Positions 1-12,212 of a DNA stretch of 55,000 nt are shown here, piece by piece. The first letter of the stretch is position 1, and each line of letters opens with the position of its first letter. Where the stretch lies: contig NC_135561.1 of the NCBI RefSeq assembly GCF_964340395.1, positions 2,830,001 to 2,885,000 on the forward strand. Direction: 5' to 3'. The position numbers and the translations under genes are program-made. Source of the DNA: Glandiceps talaboti (taxonomy: Eukaryota > Hemichordata > Enteropneusta > Spengelidae). The notes below the pieces were generated by a model. It searched no databases. It was not told the DNA's origin and was given only the letters and a program-made list of their open reading frames with translations.

Positions 1-287
1 GGAGACTGAAATAGTGCCCTAGGGAATATATCATAGGAATATTGCCCTCTGTATGCAAATTTAGGACACTACGAGAGAAACTGGTTTCGTGCCATGGTCT
101 AAGCCAATCACTGGTGGCTGTGTGAAAATGGAATGTTATAAATACCATTAATGTTATAAATGGTATTATACATTCATGCCTATACCTGTCTCTATGTATA
201 TACGTCTAAGGATTCTATTTAGTATCATTGGACTTTGAAGTTTGTCTGTGATATATGCTTATATCGTTTTTTTTCCTGACTTTGCAG

Positions 288-370
288 AATGACGTTAACT
301 TTGTCGTGTCATATGGATTTGACGTTATTTCCCTTTGATGTCCAGGAGTGCATCATCAGTATCATGTCAT
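288..370 (+). CDS. Gene A Cys-loop exon (83 nt)
   Basis: Acceptor ttttcctgactttgcag, donor gtaggt at 371. It enters in phase 2 and leaves in phase 1. It encodes the 15-residue disulfide loop with canonical F/YPFD. The 83-nt size matches B, C and D. Confidence 0.9.
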
Positions 371-1924
371 GTAGGTTAATTTATCGTGAGACCTCTTATA
401 ATATAACAATCAGATGTCAATGGTCATTCCTATTTGTTAGTTCAATGTGTTTATAGTAGTCAGGTTAAATAGCCTAAGCTTTCTTCTTCTTCATTAATCA
501 TTGTGGATGTTGACAAATACTGAGAAATCAAAGGTTTTCCTGGGTGTTAAACCTAGTGAGTTGTAAGTCAACCAATAAGTTACAATGCAGGGTGCCATTT
601 TAAATAAATGATTTCAAAGCGCGACAGTGTAGAGAGGGTCATGATCATGTAATAAGCTCAAAACAGGGCGGCAAGAAATACACGCGAGAGGGGAAATAAA
701 TAAATAAATAAATAAATAAATAAATACAAAGTGTGATCGATGGATTGTGTCAAGAACAATACTGTATTCCATGTGGCAAAGACAAGAGCTTGATGTATTA
801 TTGTATTACTCGGCAAGGTTAGCTACCCAGGGATTATGATTTGAACATCTGAACTATATTGGGTTTTTGCAATGAAATAAGGCTTGATTAAAAAGGAATG
901 GATTCCCAGAGCTAAACAAGAAACCTTTATTCAGCGAGTATAAGCTTGTGTCATCTTATAGCTAGTTAATTGTTACTGAATCACCGTGGCATGTTTAACA
1001 TTGATATTGATCCGATCACTCCAACGATAATCTTAAAATATTGCTTTGTCGTACAAGGAAAGTGGAAAATCTGTGCCTTTTGCTATGCTAATGTTCATCA
1101 ATGAAACGACACAAATTATTGTTTTCATTGTGATAAAGGATAATTTCATTGAATCATCCAATGGGTATGTTAACCAACCCGAAATAATCTCACTTGAAAC
1201 ATTTTACCCAATGATAATTATGGTTCTTTTTAAATTGTTTTCACACAATTGTATTAGATGCGTACAAAACTAAAGATATTGAGTTAGGCTGGCTTGATGG
1301 TAGTGACTGCCCTGTAAATATTCAACCTACAGTTCAACTGCCGGGCTATGTCCTCGCTGGATCAAAGTGTCGTTCGGATATTGTAGAATACGTTTCAGGT
1401 AATCATCTCAATACTTGTCATGACATGTCAGACCTGTTGAATGTTTAGGTAAACATTTATCAGAGTATGGATGTAAACGCACAAGCATATGTCTGTGTAA
1501 CGTGTCTGTACAAATTGAACACATGATTTGTGAACTATTATTTGTTGTACAAGTAGTATATAAACATCGATCATTAAGAGTGCACATTTACAAAGCAATG
1601 TGTGGCAATCACATATAGTGTAGGCAACTTTATATCGCATAACTACTGTTACTGTGCGTACGTATTCCATGTCACTTAAAATAAAAACGATGTTCTTAAA
1701 TGTATGCACAAACACCCATACGCATATACACATACATACATACATACATACATACATACATACATACATACATACATACGTATGTACGTACGTACGTACG
1801 TACGTACATACATTCATACGTACATATGTACATGCATCCCTGCAGGCCTTCATGTATGCACGCACGCACGCACGCATGCACACACATAGAGATAGGCAGT
1901 GAAGACAGATACAGAAAGACAGAC

Positions 1925-1967
<43 letters not shown>

Positions 1968-3814
1968 GGCAGACAGACAGACGGTAGCAATTATAGCTAC
2001 CGAGTTATATTTAGGTAACTTTTATTTCTGAATGAATTATTTGTCTGTATGTCTGCATAAATAACTTGACTATTTTCATTCAACGACTGTGACAGGTAAC
2101 TACAGCTATTTAGACGTCGCCTTCAGATTAGAACGCCGCCTCGGATTTTATCTATTGCAAGCATTTGTACCAAGCATTGGACTGGTTGTCATATCATGGT
2201 TAACTCTATGGATTGATCCTGTTAGCTCACCAGCAAGGGCTACACTGGCAATAACTACGCTTTTGACTCTGATAACACAGGCCCAATGGATCAGGAATGA
2301 AATTCCAAAGGTTGCCTATGTGACGGTAAGTTTAGATGTATATAACAGGGACATGGCGTTGACGAAAAGCAGTGAAAATTAGTGACACAAATAAATTGTG
2401 TGAATGAAGAACAAAAGGAAAAAGGGAACAATATTTACCGATTTAGGACATATACCAGCAATATAATAACTTGTGACTATTTTAGGAAATTCTTCATTAT
2501 TGTGGTCACACTAATTGGACGATAGCACAAACAGGGAGCGATATCACTTACAATTAACTACATCACAGCAGTAAAGTATGACTAAGCGCATATGAATACT
2601 TTTAATCTTATTTCATTTTGAAAATTACCCTTTAGGCCATAGATATTTGGTTAGTTGTTTGCCTTGGTGTGGTGTTCATGCTCCTAGTGGAATATGCTGT
2701 CGTTTACTATTTATACAGCCTGGGACTTAGAGAAAGAAGCACCAGAAGAGAAGAAAATGGGCAAATGGTAAATACTATTTTTTAAGTAATGCAAGCTGTT
2801 GCCTTGTTAAAATGTTTGGAAAGGCTTCTAATATCGTGACCACAAAGATAATTATATAGAAGGTATTAGTGATAATGCTATTTATACCATATGAAAGCCA
2901 ATTTGAACGCATTCTATGTATTAGAAATTACATATTCTGGTTGTTCTTTGTCAGACTGCGTGCATCTAGATCCTTACTTCGTCGGTGCATAGTATTAAAG
3001 TCGAGAAATTCTAAATGTGTTTTCGAAAGTTACAGTTACATATCATTCCGTAATAGTTTTCTTCATTGAATATTGGTGACCTAAGGGTTTTGCCACTACT
3101 CGTCTTTGAAGCGCTGTTATAAGGGCCCTTAGGTAAAAAGCATTATATAGAACTAGGAAAAATATCGGATAACAAATTGTAATTATACCATGCAGAAGCT
3201 AAAAAATATGGTATATATACCCTTTTCGTTTTACGTCACAACATCACGTGCCATCGTTACTGGATCTGCTGTGTTTGAAAATACTCCTGACCTAAGAGTT
3301 TTGTCACCACTCGTCTAGCGACTTGCAGTGACAAAGACCCATTTGGTCACTCGTGTTTTCGTTGGCAGAACAATGGTACTTTTGGCGAAAAACATCTAAT
3401 TGTCAATAGACATCGATATCAATTACTTTCCCTAGTTATATCAGTATATTAGTTCAACGATACAAAGCAACTTAAATGTGTTTACTGACTTTAATGTTTT
3501 GGTTTCAGAATAAAACTCATACAATCACGAGGGACAATAACTGTGACATGAATTGCCAAGAACAAGAGAAACCTGTCTTTGATGTGACTCTTGCCACCTT
3601 CAGGAAGTCTGTCGTTGATTACGATATATCCCAAGGCAATTCATCAGATAATACAACAAAAGACAGACCAAATCCCAGCATTGGCAAGCGTCAAAGTTCC
3701 TATCTCGAAATCGGCAAGAGGATTGATAAATATTGTAGAGTTGTATCTATGTTTCTCTTTGTTGCTTTTATAGTAACATATTGGATTATATTTTTTCTAT
3801 TAAAAAAAGAATGA
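288..3814 (+). CDS. Gene A: GABA-A/glycine receptor-like Cys-loop anion channel subunit (5'-truncated by window)
   Basis: Join of exons 288-370, 1258-1398, 2096-2325, 2636-2767 and 3509-3814, giving 296 residues plus stop. Earlier exons, including the signal peptide, lie before the window. Seen: Cys-loop CHMDLTLFPFDVQEC, then loop B (SYAYKTKDIELGW), loop C ending GNYSYL, TM1, TM2 with PARATLAITTLLTLITQ, TM3 (AIDIWLVVCLGVVF) and a terminal exon with TM4. All joins keep phase and use GT-AG. Family knowledge: these proteins form pentameric plasma-membrane channels, and PAR before TM2 marks anion-selective members. The loop-C region has one Cys, not the pair that forms the second disulfide of glycine and GluCl channels, so it is closer to GABA-A type. 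The loop-B Glu of GABA-A beta is Met here. Ligand unknown. A is a diverged tandem paralogue of B and C, same strand. Confidence 0.9.
697..726. repeat. (AAAT)n microsatellite
   Basis: Tandem aaat units in the gene A intron between the Cys-loop exon and the loop B/C exon. Confidence 0.85.
1258..1398 (+). CDS. Gene A loop B/loop C exon (141 nt)
   Basis: Acceptor ends gtattag, donor gtaatc at 1399. It encodes YAYKTKDIELGWLDG through EYVSG. It has two Cys (DCP and SKC), the second at the position of the single loop-C Cys in B and C. Confidence 0.88.
1728..1983. repeat. Compound microsatellite (CATA)n-(CGTA)n ... (ACAG)n in gene A intron
   Basis: A run of CATA, then GTAC/CGTA units, then an interval with CACG and CACA, then about 15 ACAG units. 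It lies in the intron just before the TM1-TM2 exon. The same intron in B and C also holds a compound CATA/ACAG array, so it may be ancestral. The apparent open frames across it are simple-sequence artefacts. Confidence 0.9.
2096..2325 (+). CDS. Gene A TM1-TM2 exon (230 nt)
   Basis: Acceptor gactgtgacag, donor gtaagt at 2326. It starts with GNYSYLDVAFRLERRLGFYL and carries TM1, the PAR anion-filter motif, all of TM2 and the TM2-TM3 loop ending IPKVAYVT. Same 230-nt size as the paralogues. Confidence 0.93.
2636..2767 (+). CDS. Gene A TM3 exon (132 nt)
   Basis: Acceptor ttaccctttag, donor gtaaat at 2768, phase 0 at both ends. It encodes AIDIWLVVC through VEYAVVYYLY (TM3) and the basic start of the TM3-TM4 loop. 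It is 6 nt shorter than in B and C. Confidence 0.9.
3076..3353. repeat. Degenerate direct repeat pair in last intron of gene A
   Basis: A block of about 30 nt starting gacctaagggttttgcca recurs near 3289 as gacctaagagttttgtca with a few changes. The first copy forms a small hairpin with cccttaggt near 3127. Origin unknown. Confidence 0.5.
3509..3814 (+). CDS. Gene A terminal exon: TM3-TM4 loop and TM4
   Basis: Acceptor gttttggtttcag, stop tga. A hydrophilic cytoplasmic loop is followed by IGKRIDKYCRVV and a hydrophobic TM4, then a short lysine-rich tail. RIDKxxRVV before TM4 matches the family signature. Confidence 0.9.
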   Translation, partial: NKTHTITRDNNCDMNCQEQEKPVFDVTLATFRKSVVDYDISQGNSSDNTTKDRPNPSIGKRQSSYLEIGKRIDKYCRVVSMFLFVAFIVTYWIIFFLLKKE

Positions 3815-3941
3815 CTACAGAAGGATTACATTCACTGCATCACACCATCGAGGTGGTTTTATCAATTTGTTAGAAGACTCAATATAGTACCATATTCTGC
3901 CTTGAAAGCGACGCATTTCCCATTGAATTATTTAGAAACTT

Positions 3942-3947
3942 AATAAA
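3942..3947 (+). promoter_or_regulatory. Candidate polyadenylation signal AATAAA of gene A
   Basis: Canonical AATAAA about 130 nt after the gene A stop codon, in the expected orientation. No cDNA is available to confirm the cleavage site. Confidence 0.4.
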
Positions 3948-4886
3948 CATTTATACTGCCCATATAGGACAATTGATTACACCTGTTGTTAACATAAGAG
4001 CTTAGAATTAAAATATTTATTTAAAACGTTCGAAATTCAACGTTTCTTGTTGGGTCTGCGTGACATTCGAAGAGAGCTAGCGGCAACTATTGTTTGATTA
4101 TTACAATGAAACATGCTGAGACTATAATCTAAATACATGTATTAAGGTATAAGCAAACAAGACTGCTATATTGTTATTTTCGATGCATGCGTTAAATGCC
4201 ACTACGATTGTATTCTGGTATTGTTAGCATATACTTGATAACATACCAGTAGATTCCTCATCACTATAGCATACACGTACAGTACATTATGTCATCGAAT
4301 CGTTTATGTATTATGGTATTCCTAAATACCAGAATTGAGTAACAGTTCTGAAAGTGATGGTTCGATTTGTTTCACTAATTAGAATACAACAAATACGTTT
4401 CAATGTCCCATAAACGAACGAACGCAGCTTGTGCACTTTACAGCTTGAACACGACGTAGATATATGTACCACACGTAGCAATATACATATTGAGACTTTG
4501 AAAATAAACTCTATCGATCATATTAAGAATCAACCCAGTAACATTGAATTATACAAATGGTATTGCATTACACCATTTTCTGTGGTTTACTTATTCAAAA
4601 CAAGAAATGATTGGACACATGGTAAAATCCATCTATTTACATTTTGTAAAGTATGGTCAGTCCTTTATTTGCACTTTGGTAATTAATCATGTTTCTCCCT
4701 ATAGTATTCAAACATGTAATACAATAGTCTCATTTTTAGCTAAAACTGTTCATTACATTAAAGTTGTTCCATGCTTTCTCAGTCACCTGTTAGCCATCGA
4801 TAAAAATGATCACTGACATATATGCACAAGCGCAATATAGAACTTAAAACGATAAAAGTACAAAGGCTGGGAGACTAACAAACACA

Positions 4887-5062
4887 CACACATGCATACA
4901 TACATACATACATACATACATACATACATACATACATACAAAACAAACAACCAACTAATCAACCCAAAAAGCAAATAGACAAAATAAACAAGCAAAAAAT
5001 CCAAACAAACAAACAAACGAACAATCAATCAAACAAACAAACAAACAAACAAACAAACAAAT
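4887..5062. repeat. (CATA)n followed by (CAAA)n microsatellites
   Basis: CATA units about 4890-4940, then interrupted CAAA/CAAT units to about 5060. Minus-strand open frames here are low-complexity Tyr/Val/Cys/Met and Cys/Leu/Phe/Val strings, not genes. Confidence 0.85.
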
Positions 5063-5771
5063 AATAAAAAACTTACTAAACAGACAAACATAAAAAAGCA
5101 CGACGCCAGCCACAAAATATGCAGTATTGATAATTGAATAATTGAGTGACACGTTTTTTAATGGGTTTTTAGTAATTTTAGTAATTTTTTTAATATTTTG
5201 TTATTAAATGTAACCTTTCATCTACAGTTTTTTGAATATATATTAATATGTTCATTGAATAAAAGGAATGTAGTAGCGTTGGTAATTGATATTTCATTGA
5301 AGTCTCGTTTCTGGTGACACTGATAAATCGATTCACTACTATATATGCAACCAATTTCAATGTACAACAGCTGTTTGAAAATAGTTACCAAATTGCTAAT
5401 ATAGTATGTGCATATTGTTATTTTGCCATTGAATAATGAAATTGATTAGAATGCGTACTTGGTTTTCTTCAATAACTTGTATTTGATAATTTAGGTATGC
5501 GCATAGTAATATATTGACAATGGTGCAGTGATTAAACTGTATGCAATATAGACAGCATTCTCTTTTCAGTCACAAATTCGGTATCTGTTGGCAACGAAAG
5601 GTCACTTAGATAATTTAGAGAAAAGGTAAATAAAGTTACCATTTAAAATTGATTTTCATGTTTAGTCACACTGTGCGTATCGTCAATAGAAATGGAATTC
5701 CATCAGAATGCCATGATAACGTTGCTTCTCGAAAGACAACTTTCATTGATGAATGTTTTGTGCAGCATGTT

Positions 5772-5966
5772 AGTAGTATAGGAGTTGAGATTGTAAAAAC
5801 ACTTTGGACACACTCTGGAACGACTATAATTATATAAGAAAGAATTCATAGATGATATTTGGTATTTCGATTCTAACAGGAGAAAACACTAGAAATTGTA
5901 ATGTCGTTCCACAGTCGTTCCAGAGTGTGTCCAAAGTGTGTTTACAATCTTAACTCCTATACTACT
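5772..5966. mobile_element. Foldback element with about 54-nt inverted arms
   Basis: Arm 5772-5825 (agtagtataggagttgagat...) and arm 5913-5966 are reverse complements with about two mismatches over 54 nt, separated by about 87 nt. This is a near-perfect hairpin with no coding content. It is probably a non-autonomous MITE/foldback element, but I see no clear target-site duplication. Confidence 0.7.
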
Positions 5967-6018
5967 CATGTTTACTATCCAGCAATACAGATTAGTTATA
6001 TATATACGTTTTAAATTT

Positions 6019-6064
<46 letters not shown>
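6019..6064. repeat. (AT)n microsatellite
   Basis: About 23 AT dinucleotides in the intergenic region. Confidence 0.9.
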
Positions 6065-6066
<2 letters not shown>

Positions 6067-7069
6067 TTTTATTTACTTAATATTGAAAGCCTTGATTGAC
6101 ATTATGTGCTTGTGACGTACCGGTATACGTTTTCAATTTCCAAATATGTACGATTATATCTATTAACATTTCTTCGCAATTTGACATATATATTCAAATT
6201 TCTATTCTTTATAATCTGAAACTAAAATATTTTTTTTAAGAACTACTTCCATATCAATAAATAAGACCATGTTTCTTTGTATTTTTTTTAAATTCAAATA
6301 AAATCTCATTTCAATGAATACAGTATGCTGATTAGCATGTATATGTATTTATTCCTTATCTCATTAGTTCGATACTAGATACAAATTCCATCTTAAAGAA
6401 CAGACTAAACGTCAACATTGGCCAATATACAAATATTTTGTATAAATGATGTATGAAGGTATCGATATATTTTCCTTTCTGTGAATAAATATATAGTTTG
6501 ATATTTTTTTTGTGTCCACTGACAAGTAATTCCACTACTGTGTGATTATGAACCTTACATGCTCCCTGACGCATTAAATCACAAAGTTCGACAATGTTGA
6601 ACCCTTCTACATACTTTGCATTGGCTACCAATCATCTCTCGCATAGAATACAATGTTTCTTCTGTTTGTTATGTTACGAGGGGAGAGGGGGGGGGGCTAA
6701 ACATGTTGAGGAATCACGTCTAATTAAATTTGATATTAAATCCTGGGAAACTTGTTGTCTTCCAATGTTTATACTAAATAAATATAGTGTTTCTGTATGT
6801 GATGGTAATAACATGATCGGGATTCTAGGTATAGTACAAGAATTGCCCAGAGCTAACAACCCAGAGCTAACAACCAGTAGATGTCATAATAAATATGTTG
6901 AAATCAAGGAATATGCACTCAATGGAACTACCAAGTGCCAATGACCTGATAAGAAGATGTATTAAAGGTGATTCAAAATGGTCACATTCACTATTGCTAT
7001 TTTGCTTTGCTACATCATTACTTATTTAACACACTAAGTCGTGTCCTTGTATTGATAGAACACACCTGT

Positions 7070-7262
7070 TGTCAATTTTAATAATTTGATATACCCTGAG
7101 GAATTCTGTTCATCCCCTGACAATTCATCAAGTAATACAATGGACAAATCCAATCATAGCGAACGTAAAATTAACAGTCTTATCTCCACATTCATAAAAA
7201 CGTAAATCGACGTAGAAAGTTTCTTTCAATGTTGGTTTTGTTGCGCATGCATTTATCGTATT
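7070..7262 (+). pseudogene. Possible relic of a channel terminal exon (TM3-TM4 loop/TM4)
   Basis: From caattcatcaagtaataca onward this stretch aligns by eye, in order and with gaps, to gene A 3640-3765. Shared landmarks are the TCATCA..AATACAA block, an AACGT..TATCTC block, an ATCGA block and an ending like ttgttgc. I judge roughly two-thirds identity. The reading frame has an in-frame taa just where KRIDK would be, plus indels, so it cannot encode TM4. No other exon of such a copy was found nearby. It may be a fragment of a dead paralogue between A and B, or chance similarity. Confidence 0.35.
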
Positions 7263-9613
7263 ACGACATGTTATATTCAAATGTACATTGCTCTATAACA
7301 TAAATGGCCATGAGGACTGCATTTCCAATATCCCTTCCTCAAGATTCGTATAGGAAACCGATCATTATATAGTGCGACGTTCGCTTCTCTTTTCCCATAC
7401 GTCCCTAGAACGTAGCAAACGGTAACCAAAGAGCGATGGGTGCGGTAATGAGTTCGGAGAAACAAGTCAGTAACAGTGAACGCATTGCCAGACAATTTTC
7501 TACAAACAAGAATTACAACTGCAAGGCTTTTGTGGATACCGATGTTGATTTTTTTAAACCGTGCACTACATAACAGATAAGAACATATCCAGATACATCT
7601 AAATGTTTTATAGCTACTGTGAACTGTGATTAAATACGTAATTATGGAAAGAATATAGTTGTGTTTTATTTCGCAATGATGTTCGTGTTTGAATTAAAAT
7701 CATCAGGTGTGGCGTGATAAATACCTGAATTTGTATGCATACTAAATTGAAATGGTTGGCTATGTACATTCACAGTAGACGGAATTGGCATAGAAACTAA
7801 TTGCACTGTCGCAATTGTCAACTATATATGTCATGCGATAGCGTCAAGCGATATGTAACGACATGTTTAAAATAGTTTCACTGTGTAGAATTAACAACAA
7901 AAACAGTGCAACACAGTATCAAGGTCTTATTTTCAGATGACGATGACTGTCAGACGTCGAAATGTTGGAAGATTGTGATATATTATTGCACTATTGAAAT
8001 TATGTTTTGTTGATGTCTAGTGATTTATTTTAGGGATAAAAACAGACGAGATCTTTGACCTAACTGTAGATTTATATATTTGAGGTGGAATGTATTCACA
8101 CGGTTTTAGATTATTACAGAATAGCGACAGTACGATACTAATGGGATATACTTTAAAATAATCTATATTTATCTTCTCCATATTGAATTCCCCTGAGAGA
8201 AACTGGTGTGTACAGTATGCAGTAGCTGACACAGTTCAATCATATCAAACTTCCGAACCATTAATTTTTATCTACTTTCGCGAATTAAATAAATAATGTT
8301 CTGGTCACAGTAATCATATTAATATCAATAATTAATTATATAATATTGGTGTTTTGCTGGCAATACACGTTTCATTGCCATGGAAACTACCGATAATGAA
8401 ATGTGACACTGCTGCAACAGTAGGACAATAGCTGGTAAAACAAGATGATGTTTTCTTAAATTCAATTTTCTCACCATTATCTCCTTAATGTCTTACTTTT
8501 CCTATTGAAAACGTTCTATCACTGTTGTTTAGAAATATTTATTTGATACTTTATATCATATATTACATTATTACAGTATTATCGCTTCCGGCGTTTTAAT
8601 AATGAAGTCACAGCAGATCTGGGTTTTCTCGTCACAAGCCACCCTTCTTACTACTGTTTATTTGTTATTTTATCCTTTTACTATCATGGTGTGAGATTAG
8701 ACCTATATTAATATTTACACAGTGTAATGATACTGATACTAGTGTGACCATTAGGATGACTGTATGCACGACACTCAATTTACGTCACTGACATGTTATC
8801 TACATTACTGCAAAGGGTCATGACGTTATTAATCCTGGGTAAGAAAAGACTTCATGATTCGTACGTGGAGACTTCCTTGACTCACAGCATCATACAGTTT
8901 AGTCACAACGCTTGGTTTGCAGTCATAGAACACAAGGTCCAATCCTTAGTTTTCTTTCCGTTCTTCTTAATAGCAGCATGATTACGTATACAATTATCAT
9001 GGAAAAATATAGCGTCACCTTAGTGAGTTTTGACATCGCGATTGTTTTCCTGACTATGTTGATTTTTCTCCTGTCAACGTATCCTGAACGAGTCAGTTTG
9101 AATGGTTGACCAATAATCGAGCCATGTAATATATTGAATTAGGCTATAAATAACACCTTAAGAAGCGTTTCAGCTGCTAATTATAAGAATTGCACTGTGT
9201 TAGTGTTTTGTGAAATAACCAATTTAATTACTGCTCCAAGCAATGGATTGCTTATAGCAGTGACCGATCTCATTGTTATCTAATTTTCATGACCCTATCT
9301 TTCTATTTTCATTATTTTCTTTGGAAGTAGCTTATTTTTGTTACCTGGTGAAATAAATGTCATTCATTAATTCATGTCTGACTGAAAATACAATTATTAT
9401 CCTTCTCTCGTCGGATTTGCATAGAGAAATACGTCATATAATACGAAGAGATGATACCATAGATTGTTAAGTTCTTGAAGCATTATTGTAACCATTTCTT
9501 CTTTCAATAAGTCAATTGCGCACAATATTGCTATGACATCAATTGGTATCCATACTGCTAGACGAATGAATAGGGGCCCCATATATACATACGTCCGCCC
9601 CTCCACTTTATCC

Positions 9614-9645
9614 AACCAACCAACCAACCAACCAACCAACCAACC
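9614..9645. repeat. (CCAA)n microsatellite
   Basis: About eight tandem CCAA/AACC units in the intergenic region. Confidence 0.85.
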
Positions 9646-12147
9646 GAGTTAGTGCATTACAATAAGAAGCTAAATTACACAAAGGGGTAATCATAATCAA
9701 TATTCTCGCTGTGCGTGCTCTCATGGAGAGTGTTGTGAGTACCAATTTACAGTGAGTCAAAATATGTAACACGTGTTACCAAGGTCACACAGTTATACAA
9801 CATCACTTAATTCATGTTGCTTTCGTTAATTGTCACATTGTTTAATAGATGATGTGATATTTTGTAAGAATGAAATATTGTCATTATTTCCAATTCGGCA
9901 AATACGGATGGTATAACAACGGCACGTATGGCTGTATAACAACGAATTCGATTTGATTAATGGCAGAGCATTAATTGACGTGTGATTGCGGTTAACAACT
10001 CGGTGTACTTGGCGAGTAGTAACAGAATAAATTAGAATAAGTCTATTTGATGTATCACTAAAGCTGTGTACATATTTATGCCTAGGTAAATAATGCAATG
10101 GTATGGTGTATTGATTGGAAATATTTCTTTGACATTTGATACCATACCAAACTCTGGTCAAATTGAAAGCATTTGAACAAACAATATACCTCTGTCTTTA
10201 CACAACACCAAAACCAGTATTCATGATTCGCTCTGTGTGTTCTAAATATGTCAAAAGTGACTGTCAGATCTTTCATAAATTATACCTGTGCAGATATACG
10301 ATATTCCCTACTGTTTTGCTTGTCAGCGGGAACATATTTGTGACGTTTTTGCCACTAGTACTTCGGTGTTACTGAGTCCCCTAGTTCACTCGAATCTTAC
10401 TGATCAGAAATGTCGCTCATGAGCACAATTTTTGAATGATGTATAAATGCTGACAAATGGTGTACACTGTTATACACGTAATGTGGACATTAATATTATC
10501 GATAAACAAAGAAACAATGGAATAATATATTACGTTTATCGTGACACTGGTATCATCTGGCCATTTGTCTGGGTTTTGTAGCCATCAGTCATAAATACAT
10601 TCTAAGCGTTACATCTATTTGTACTCAGTAGACATAGTAACCATCGACTATAAAAAGTTCAATAGGTCAAATGTACATCCTGTCAAGACATATCTGTATT
10701 GCAAGATAGTGTAAAGTATCTGCACTTTCTCCTAACTGTGAATTACACATATTTCGCCATCATATTACAAGTATTGCAAACTCAAAGCTGCTGCTCAACA
10801 AACAAACAAGCATGGTACTTTATTGTTTCCCTTGACTAATTTCTTTGTGTCGCTTGTCTTGAACAATGAACTAAAATAGTAATGCTTTCTTACTTGCAAA
10901 ACTACTAACAAACCAGAAATATTATATTATTCAAATTATATGATATTATATTTTACGTCTAAGGCGATATAAATGTCTGTATATGAAATTTGTAACAAAA
11001 CACGTTAACTTTTGCCGCCTAATTGAAACTCTATAGTAACTCTGGTTTGGTAGTATACCAATTTCGCATTCATTATATATAATTATAGTCTTTTTTATTG
11101 GCGAACACAGTAAAATAAAAGGAAACAAACTCCATGTATCATATTTAATTGACATATAATAGGTGTCATTATATATTATAACCTGAAGGTGTATATATAC
11201 ACACACTGTGACAGTGCATTAGTTGAAACAACAGTGAATGGAAAATATTTGTGCGTACGGTTACTGGTTTGAACTATTTCCTGTTTACGGTCATTTAAAA
11301 CAATTTTTAAAATAACTCCTTGGAATACGGAACTCTTGTAGCAGTCTGCTAAATATATTATACCTGTGGAGTATGAATTATTGCTTTAGTATGAGGCAGT
11401 CCGATGTTCATTTTGTTACTGTAACTCGTCTCTGCAAATGCAATGTAATACCACACTATATTGCCAACTCGAGGTTGGCGCTGTTGCAAACATGTTGTTA
11501 TTACTTTAATCGAAGGCAAGAGTACATCGAGGAGCTTCAAGCAAGGAGTGCAAAATCATCGACCTGTGTTGTAATATCATACGAACTGTTATATTCTATT
11601 TTGGAGTATTTTGGTTTCCCTCGAATACACGTAATGTTTTCAAGAAAACTACAGAAAATAGTATGTTTAAAGAATGTTATTACATTCGTCCCTTTTTATC
11701 AGTGGTAGCTCTTGTAGGAATAACGAAATGTCATAAATTACCATGCGTCTCAAATAGATTGGATTAGAACAAACAACACGACATTGTTTGACTGATTTGG
11801 ATTAAGCACGGCCATCTTTCATTATCACATACAAAGCAATGTCTGACTGCATAACATGAGCCATTCTTCATTTGTAGTTAAAGAATTATATTACGTACCG
11901 TCTTTAAAATATCGATTTCAACGAAATGTTTGCTCATGTTTGAGCACAGCAATAATGTTAATCCAGTAAAATATATATTTAAATGCTTCGGAATAAAATG
12001 ATAATCGTATTCTGCTTAAACAGTAAGTTAAGGGTGCCGTTTGTCAAAGGACATAAATACTGAAAACACAAAGGCTATTCAAAGTGTGTTTGAATATCAT
12101 AGGACCTACGCTTCTTGTACGTATATATCCGTTGACAGTGGTAAGAC

Positions 12148-12212
12148 ATGGCACAACTCATTCGACGGATCTGTATGATAATCATTATATCATCAGGAGC
12201 TATGGGAACTGG
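12148..12212 (+). CDS. Gene B exon 1: signal peptide
   Basis: MAQLIRRICMIIII then SSGAMGT, donor gtaagc at 12213, leaving in phase 2. Basic N terminus plus hydrophobic core is typical of a signal peptide. The same exon sits at 27281 in copy 2. Confidence 0.82.

Larger units (their letters stand above)
3815..10375. other. Intergenic region between gene A and the duplicated unit
   Basis: About 6.5 kb, AT-rich, with no intact exon I can support. It holds microsatellites near 4890-4940 (CATA), 5010-5060 (CAAA), 6019-6064 (AT) and 9614-9645 (CCAA), a foldback element (5772-5966) and a possible decayed terminal exon of a fourth channel paralogue (7070-7260). Confidence 0.6.

Noticed and set aside
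1428-1987. Several overlapping open frames on both strands with Tyr-Val-Cys-Met or Thr-Tyr-Ile-His repeats
   Set aside because: They are translations of (CATA)n and (ACAG)n arrays inside a gene A intron. The same pattern at 18560-19036, 29315-29599, 34170-34604, 43453-43833 and 50138-50865 is rejected for the same reason.
5577-5627. Possible small exon between ttttcag and gtaaat
   Set aside because: Splice-like ends occur, but the encoded residues match no part of the channel family and no neighbouring exon joins it.
6594-6944. 116-residue open frame in the A-B intergenic region
   Set aside because: No recognisable domain, crosses a G-tract, has no splice or start context, and its composition is like the surrounding non-coding DNA.
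9397-9639. 80-residue minus-strand frame with hydrophobic segments
   Set aside because: Its N terminus is the (CCAA)n microsatellite. The rest is not recognised and has no splice support.
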